A stretch of DNA of 64,000 nt from Plotosus lineatus (taxonomy: Eukaryota; Chordata; Actinopteri; Siluriformes; Plotosidae), in NCBI GenBank assembly GCA_024760905.1, contig CM045750.1, forward strand, positions 15,648,419-15,712,418, written 5' to 3'. Below the pieces are notes generated by a model. The model saw nothing but the letters and a program-made list of their open reading frames with translations, was not told the origin of the DNA and searched no databases. Positions 60,412 through 64,000 of this stretch are shown here, piece by piece. Position numbers and translations under genes: made by a program. Each line of letters begins with the position of its first letter. The stretch's first letter is position 1.

Positions 60412-60456
<45 letters not shown>
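60411..60456. repeat. (TCTA)n microsatellite
   Basis: About eleven perfect TCTA units. Confidence 0.97.
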
Positions 60457-60863
60457 ACAATAGGAGTGTCTCATGCTCGGTCGGTATAAATACATCTTTT
60501 CTGAAAAGCCCGAATACCACTAAGCAAGAGGCATCACAATATGAAGACCAAGGCAGTCTCCAAACAAGTCAGGGACAAACTTGTTAAAACACAAGTCAAG
60601 TTTGGCTTCATCTTCAAATGGAAAGAACATGGGACCACAACAAACCTGAAAAGAGAAGAGCTGCCCATCAAAACTCGCATACCGGGCAAGGAGGGGATCA
60701 ATACGAGAGGCAGCACAGAGACCAAAGGTCACCTTGAAGGGGCTGCAGAATTCCACAGCAGAGACTGATGTATCTGTGCATGGGACCATAATACGATGTA
60801 CACTGCATAGAGCTGGGCTTCGTGAAAGAGTGGTCAGAAAAATTGCTTTACTTGGTTTCAAAA

Positions 60864-61216
60864 ATGATTGACTGATTTGATTTTCCTTTCAGCTTTTCCC
60901 CTTTATCAGGGGTCGCCACAGCGAATGATTCGCACGTTTGATTTGGCATTGGTTTTTACATCAGATGTCCTTCCTGATACAACCCTTTAGCAAGGGACAG
61001 AACCACGCTGACGGCTTTGCAGCTCCTCTTTACGAATGCCAGCAATGGTTCTTTTACATGAACCTCTCACCATAGACAGTGAGAGATATGGTTGGCCTTT
61101 GATAACCCAGTTAGCTGCCCAGGGGGGTTGTGACAACCTTGTGGAGAGTGGGACTCAAACCCCCAACCTGAGGATCAGAAGTCCAGCACCCTATACCACT
61201 AGACCACCACCGCCCC
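60864..61216 (-). mobile_element. SINE-1 copy i, exact 14-bp duplication
   Basis: Flanked by ACTTGGTTTCAAAA (60850-60863 and 61217-61230). Confidence 0.93.
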
Positions 61217-61351
61217 ACTTGGTTTCAAAACTAAGATGGCACATTTGCCAAAAGGCATGTGGGTGACTCCTCAAACGTATGAAGGAAGATGCTCTGGTCA
61301 GATGAGACTAAAATTTAACTTTTCGGCCAACAAGGGAAACACCATGTTTGA

Positions 61352-61447
<96 letters not shown>

Positions 61448-61568
61448 TGAGACGAGGGAGAGATGGATGGTACCAGGTACAGGGGATATTCATGAACGAA
61501 GCCTATTAGGGACTGGAATGGGGGGTTCACCTTTCAGCCTGACGATGACCTGAAGCATACTGCTAAAG

Positions 61569-61843
61569 CAGGGGTGTCAAACTCGTGCCACAAAGGGCCA
61601 TGTGGCTGCAGGGTTTTGTTTCAACCAAGCAGCAACACACCTGACTTGGCTCAGTTAATCAACTGATCTGAGTGTTCAGGCAGTTGATTGGTCAGTCTCT
61701 GTACAGAGCACACAGATTGACCAATTAGCTGCGTGAAGACTCAGATGGGTTGATTAAATGCGCCACCTGAGGTGTGCTCCTGCTTGGTTGAAACAAAAAC
61801 CTGCAGCCACATGGCCCTTTGTGGCACGAGTTTGACACCTCTG
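61569..61843. mobile_element. hAT MITE (275 bp)
   Basis: Inverted ends caggggtgtcaaactcgtgc and gcacgagtttgacacctctg. Flanking octamers TGCTAAAG and TGTTAAAG match at seven of eight bases. Confidence 0.93.
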
Positions 61844-61891
61844 TGTTAAAGCAACACTTGAGTGGTTTAAGGGGTAACATTTAAAGGTGTT

Positions 61892-62228
61892 AGAGTAGGG
61901 GGCAGTGGTGGTCTAGTGGTATAGGGCGCTGGCTCGCTGATCCAAAGGTTGGGGATTCGAGTCCCACTCTCCACAAGGTTGTCACTGTTGTACCCCCAGT
62001 GCAGCTAACTGGGTTATCAAAGGCGGGCCATGTCTCTCACTGTCTATGGTGAGAGGTTCATGTAAAAGAACCATTGTTGACTTTCGTAAAGAGAAGCTGC
62101 AAAGCCGTCAGCGTGTTTCTGTCCTTTGCTAAAAAGGGTTGTGACAGGAAGGGCATCCGACGTAAAAACCTCTGCCAAATCAAAACGTGCGACTCCTGAG
62201 TGAAAGGAAAAAGCCGAAAGGAAGACAG
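61892..62228 (+). mobile_element. SINE-1 copy j, exact 15-bp duplication
   Basis: Flanked by ACATTTAAAGGTGTT (61877-61891 and 62229-62243). Confidence 0.93.
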
Positions 62229-62541
62229 ACATTTAAAGGTGTTGGAGTCAAAGTCAAAGCTCAGACCTCAGTTCAATTGAGAACTTGTGATCAGACTTGA
62301 TTTGTGTTCAAATTTTTATTGTATTTTGTTCTATTTGTTGTTTGCTTCAGAATAAAAAAGGGGGAAAAAAAAATCACAGACTGAAAGTTGTAGACGTGTT
62401 CTGTAAATGAAATGATGCAAACCTTCAAACAATACATTTTAATTCCAGGTTGTGAAGCAACAAAACATAAAAAAAATAAATAAAAAAATGCCAAGGGGGG
62501 TGAAGACTTCTTCAAGAAACTATAAGCACACCTTAGTGTTG

Positions 62542-62547
62542 TTTATT
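62542..62547 (-). terminator. ZDHHC15 polyadenylation signal
   Basis: AATAAA on the minus strand, 43 bases after the inferred stop, with a GT-rich tract (aaggtgtgctt) just beyond. Confidence 0.7.
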
Positions 62548-62589
62548 AAAGAGGTTTGTTTCGAAGCTGTCCCTGGGGTCTGGTTTCAG

Positions 62590-62618
62590 TCAGAAAAGAG
62601 TAGACCCTGCTGTTTTTA
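62590..62618 (-). CDS. zdhhc15: ZDHHC15 last coding exon (inferred)
   Basis: A strong acceptor (caatttgtttcag) is followed in phase by codons for V-KTAGSTLF and TGA at 62592-62590, then AATAAA 43 bases later. It is chosen for phase and signals, not for residue similarity. Confidence 0.65.
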
Positions 62619-64000
62619 CTGAAACAAATTGAGCATTAAGTACATTAAGGGGAGGATATCCCGTTCCTTCGGAGTGTGTTTGTGCGTGTGAAGCAGTTTA
62701 TAAAGATACAGGATATTTACGCCTCTCCCTAGTGGTGGTTGTATGTAATAGGTAGGCAATAGGCAAGAAAATAAATCTCACACTCTCACACACACTCTCA
62801 CACACACACTCTCACACACACACTCTCACACACACACTCTCACACACACACACACACACACAGAGATTAGTCAGAATAGGGCAGAGGTTAATCAGATTAT
62901 CAGGTATTTACCTGTGCTTTCATCATCTGATCTATCATCCCCCCACCTGCTTTCACTGGCTAATAAGGGATTTCGACATTCGTTCTGAGTCCGAAGAGGG
63001 AAATAGTGGCCGTCACCTTTGCTAAAAACCACAAGAAACACTGGTTACATTGTACACACAGCATTCTGAAAGTCATTCTAAAATACAGGAATCCCTCGCT
63101 ACTTCGCGCTTCAATTCATGCGGCTTCAGTGCATGCCGGTTTAAAAAACCCCAAAAAAAAACAAATAAATATTCATAGAACTAAAAATTAAGGAAACTAA
63201 GGAAGAACAGGGGGAAAAGTGAAGGAAAATGCCACGAAAACAAGGCCAATTATGCAAAAAAACAAAACAACCTAAAATCTCCCATCAAAACTACTTACAT
63301 TGTTGCACCTGTGTGTGCACGCACATCTGCGTGCGTGTGCGTGTATGTATGTGTCGTCGTCTTCTCATGCATACCATCTGTGTGTGCATGTTATTTTTTG
63401 AATGTTTAATTGTTATTATAAGCATTTATAGAATTGAATTTGTATTTATTGATATTATATACACATATACATGTACATATACGTTAGTCGCGAGGGTGGG
63501 GGGGTGGGGATCGTACTACACGGATTTCGATGGTTGCGTGGGGGATCGGTCCCAATTATCCGCGGAAAGTGAGGGATCCCTGTAATTATTTCATTCATTT
63601 TAATCCCTTTCACAAACATATGTAAAATAAGACACTGCAGATTACCAACCTGGTAAAGACTGGGAAAAACCAGAGCATTTTGTCCTCTCCAAAGACCTGA
63701 AGAAGGTTCTTGCGTATACCGACATTAAAGCCATTCCTGTCAGGACCATTTTGAAATATGGGTGCAGAGAAAGCCTCTGAAAAAAAAAAAACATTCGGAT
63801 GTAAAACAAAGAAATGATTAAGCTTTTGATGTTTGTTTTAGTTTACGTGATAAATGAACGAATCAGGGCAGGACTATCATACCCAGGGTGGACCTGTTCT
63901 TAGCTACCAGCCAGCAGTGGTAGCCGAAGAGAAACATGAGGCTCACAAAGAACATCACGGCCACAAACAGAAGGAAAAGGACGTGGAACTTAGCATGGCC
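62590..64000 (-). CDS. zdhhc15: ZDHHC15-type palmitoyltransferase, 3' four exons
   Basis: Exons on the minus strand: 64000-63883 (continues outside), 63776-63650, 63021-62912 and 62618-62590. All junctions keep phase. The first encodes the last membrane helix (KFHVLFLLFVAVMFFVSLMF) and GYHCWLVAKNRSTLE, then a cytosolic tail with NGFNVGIRKNLLQVFGEDK, GDGHYFPLRTQNE and NPLLA. This follows human ZDHHC15/ZDHHC2 closely, and the UPRT neighbour selects ZDHHC15. Family role: S-palmitoylation of membrane proteins at Golgi/plasma membrane. The DHHC catalytic domain lies upstream, beyond base 64000. The canonical TTxE motif reads STLE here. A MITE-B copy sits in one intron. Confidence 0.9.
62775..62862. 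repeat. (ACACTCTC)n / (CA)n satellite
   Basis: Repeats of a 12- to 14-base unit built from acacacactctc, ending in pure (AC)n. Located in the last ZDHHC15 intron. Confidence 0.93.
62912..63021 (-). CDS. zdhhc15: ZDHHC15 penultimate exon
   Basis: Acceptor TTTTTAG, donor ACAG|GTAAAT. Encodes KGDGHYFPLRTQNE, NPLLASESRWGDD and an acidic Ser-rich end. Confidence 0.92.
63084..63584 (+). mobile_element. MITE family B in a ZDHHC15 intron
   Basis: Uninterrupted 501-bp copy with ends tacaggaatccctcgctact and gtgagggatccctgta, inserted at TA. It begins 63 bp from exon 63021 and ends 66 bp before exon 63650. Confidence 0.92.
63650..63776 (-). CDS. zdhhc15: ZDHHC15 tail exon
   Basis: Acceptor TTTTTTCAG at 63777, donor CCAG|GTTGGT. 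Encodes AFSAPIFQNGPDRNGFNVG and the QVFGEDKMLWFFPVF segment. Confidence 0.93.
63883..64000 (-). CDS. zdhhc15: ZDHHC15 exon with transmembrane helix 4 (partial)
   Basis: 39 codons plus one base, with donor CTGG|GTATGA. About 23 hydrophobic residues are followed by the FGYHCWLV cytosolic start. Confidence 0.93.

Overview
This is a vertebrate, almost certainly teleost, chromosome segment. Genes have short exons and GT–AG introns. The DNA is AT-rich and packed with fish-type Tc1, Tigger-like, hAT, RTE-LINE and tRNA-SINE repeats plus (CA)n and (TCTA)n microsatellites. There are no bacterial features.

Three protein-coding genes can be supported. (1) A minus-strand first exon at 30483-30580 encodes an arginine-rich mitochondrial presequence behind a promoter with E-box and ETS sites. 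I read it as ABCB7 exon 1. (2) A complete seven-exon plus-strand UPRT gene (34390-52523, 247 codons) encodes the vertebrate uracil phosphoribosyltransferase homologue. (3) The 3' part of a minus-strand ZDHHC15-type palmitoyltransferase (64000 down to about 62525) covers the last transmembrane segment and cytosolic tail. The arrangement ABCB7(-) UPRT(+) ZDHHC15(-) is the same as on human Xq13.3, so the block is conserved synteny.

Layout. 1-30400 is probably ABCB7 intron 1 or beyond. I see no further ABCB7 exon there, only repeats: a Tc1 pseudogene, a full-length RTE LINE with 16-bp target duplications, hAT and Tigger-like MITEs, and SINEs. 30400-34390 holds the ABCB7 and UPRT promoters and a 3'-truncated RTE copy. 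34390-52523 is UPRT, whose two 8-kb introns are mostly stacked mobile elements. The second one carries an antisense fragment of FANCM, a DNA-repair gene that does not belong to this locus. 52524-62525 is the UPRT/ZDHHC15 convergent intergenic space, full of nested SINE, Tc1 and hAT insertions. 62525-64000 is ZDHHC15.

The repeats form an informative fossil record. One SINE family joins a tRNA head to pieces matching both ends of the resident RTE LINE. Two SINEs share one chimeric junction. At least six MITE families with TA target sites have comparable termini. Several insertions can be ordered in time by nesting. I see no CRISPR array, operon or bacterial-style defence system.
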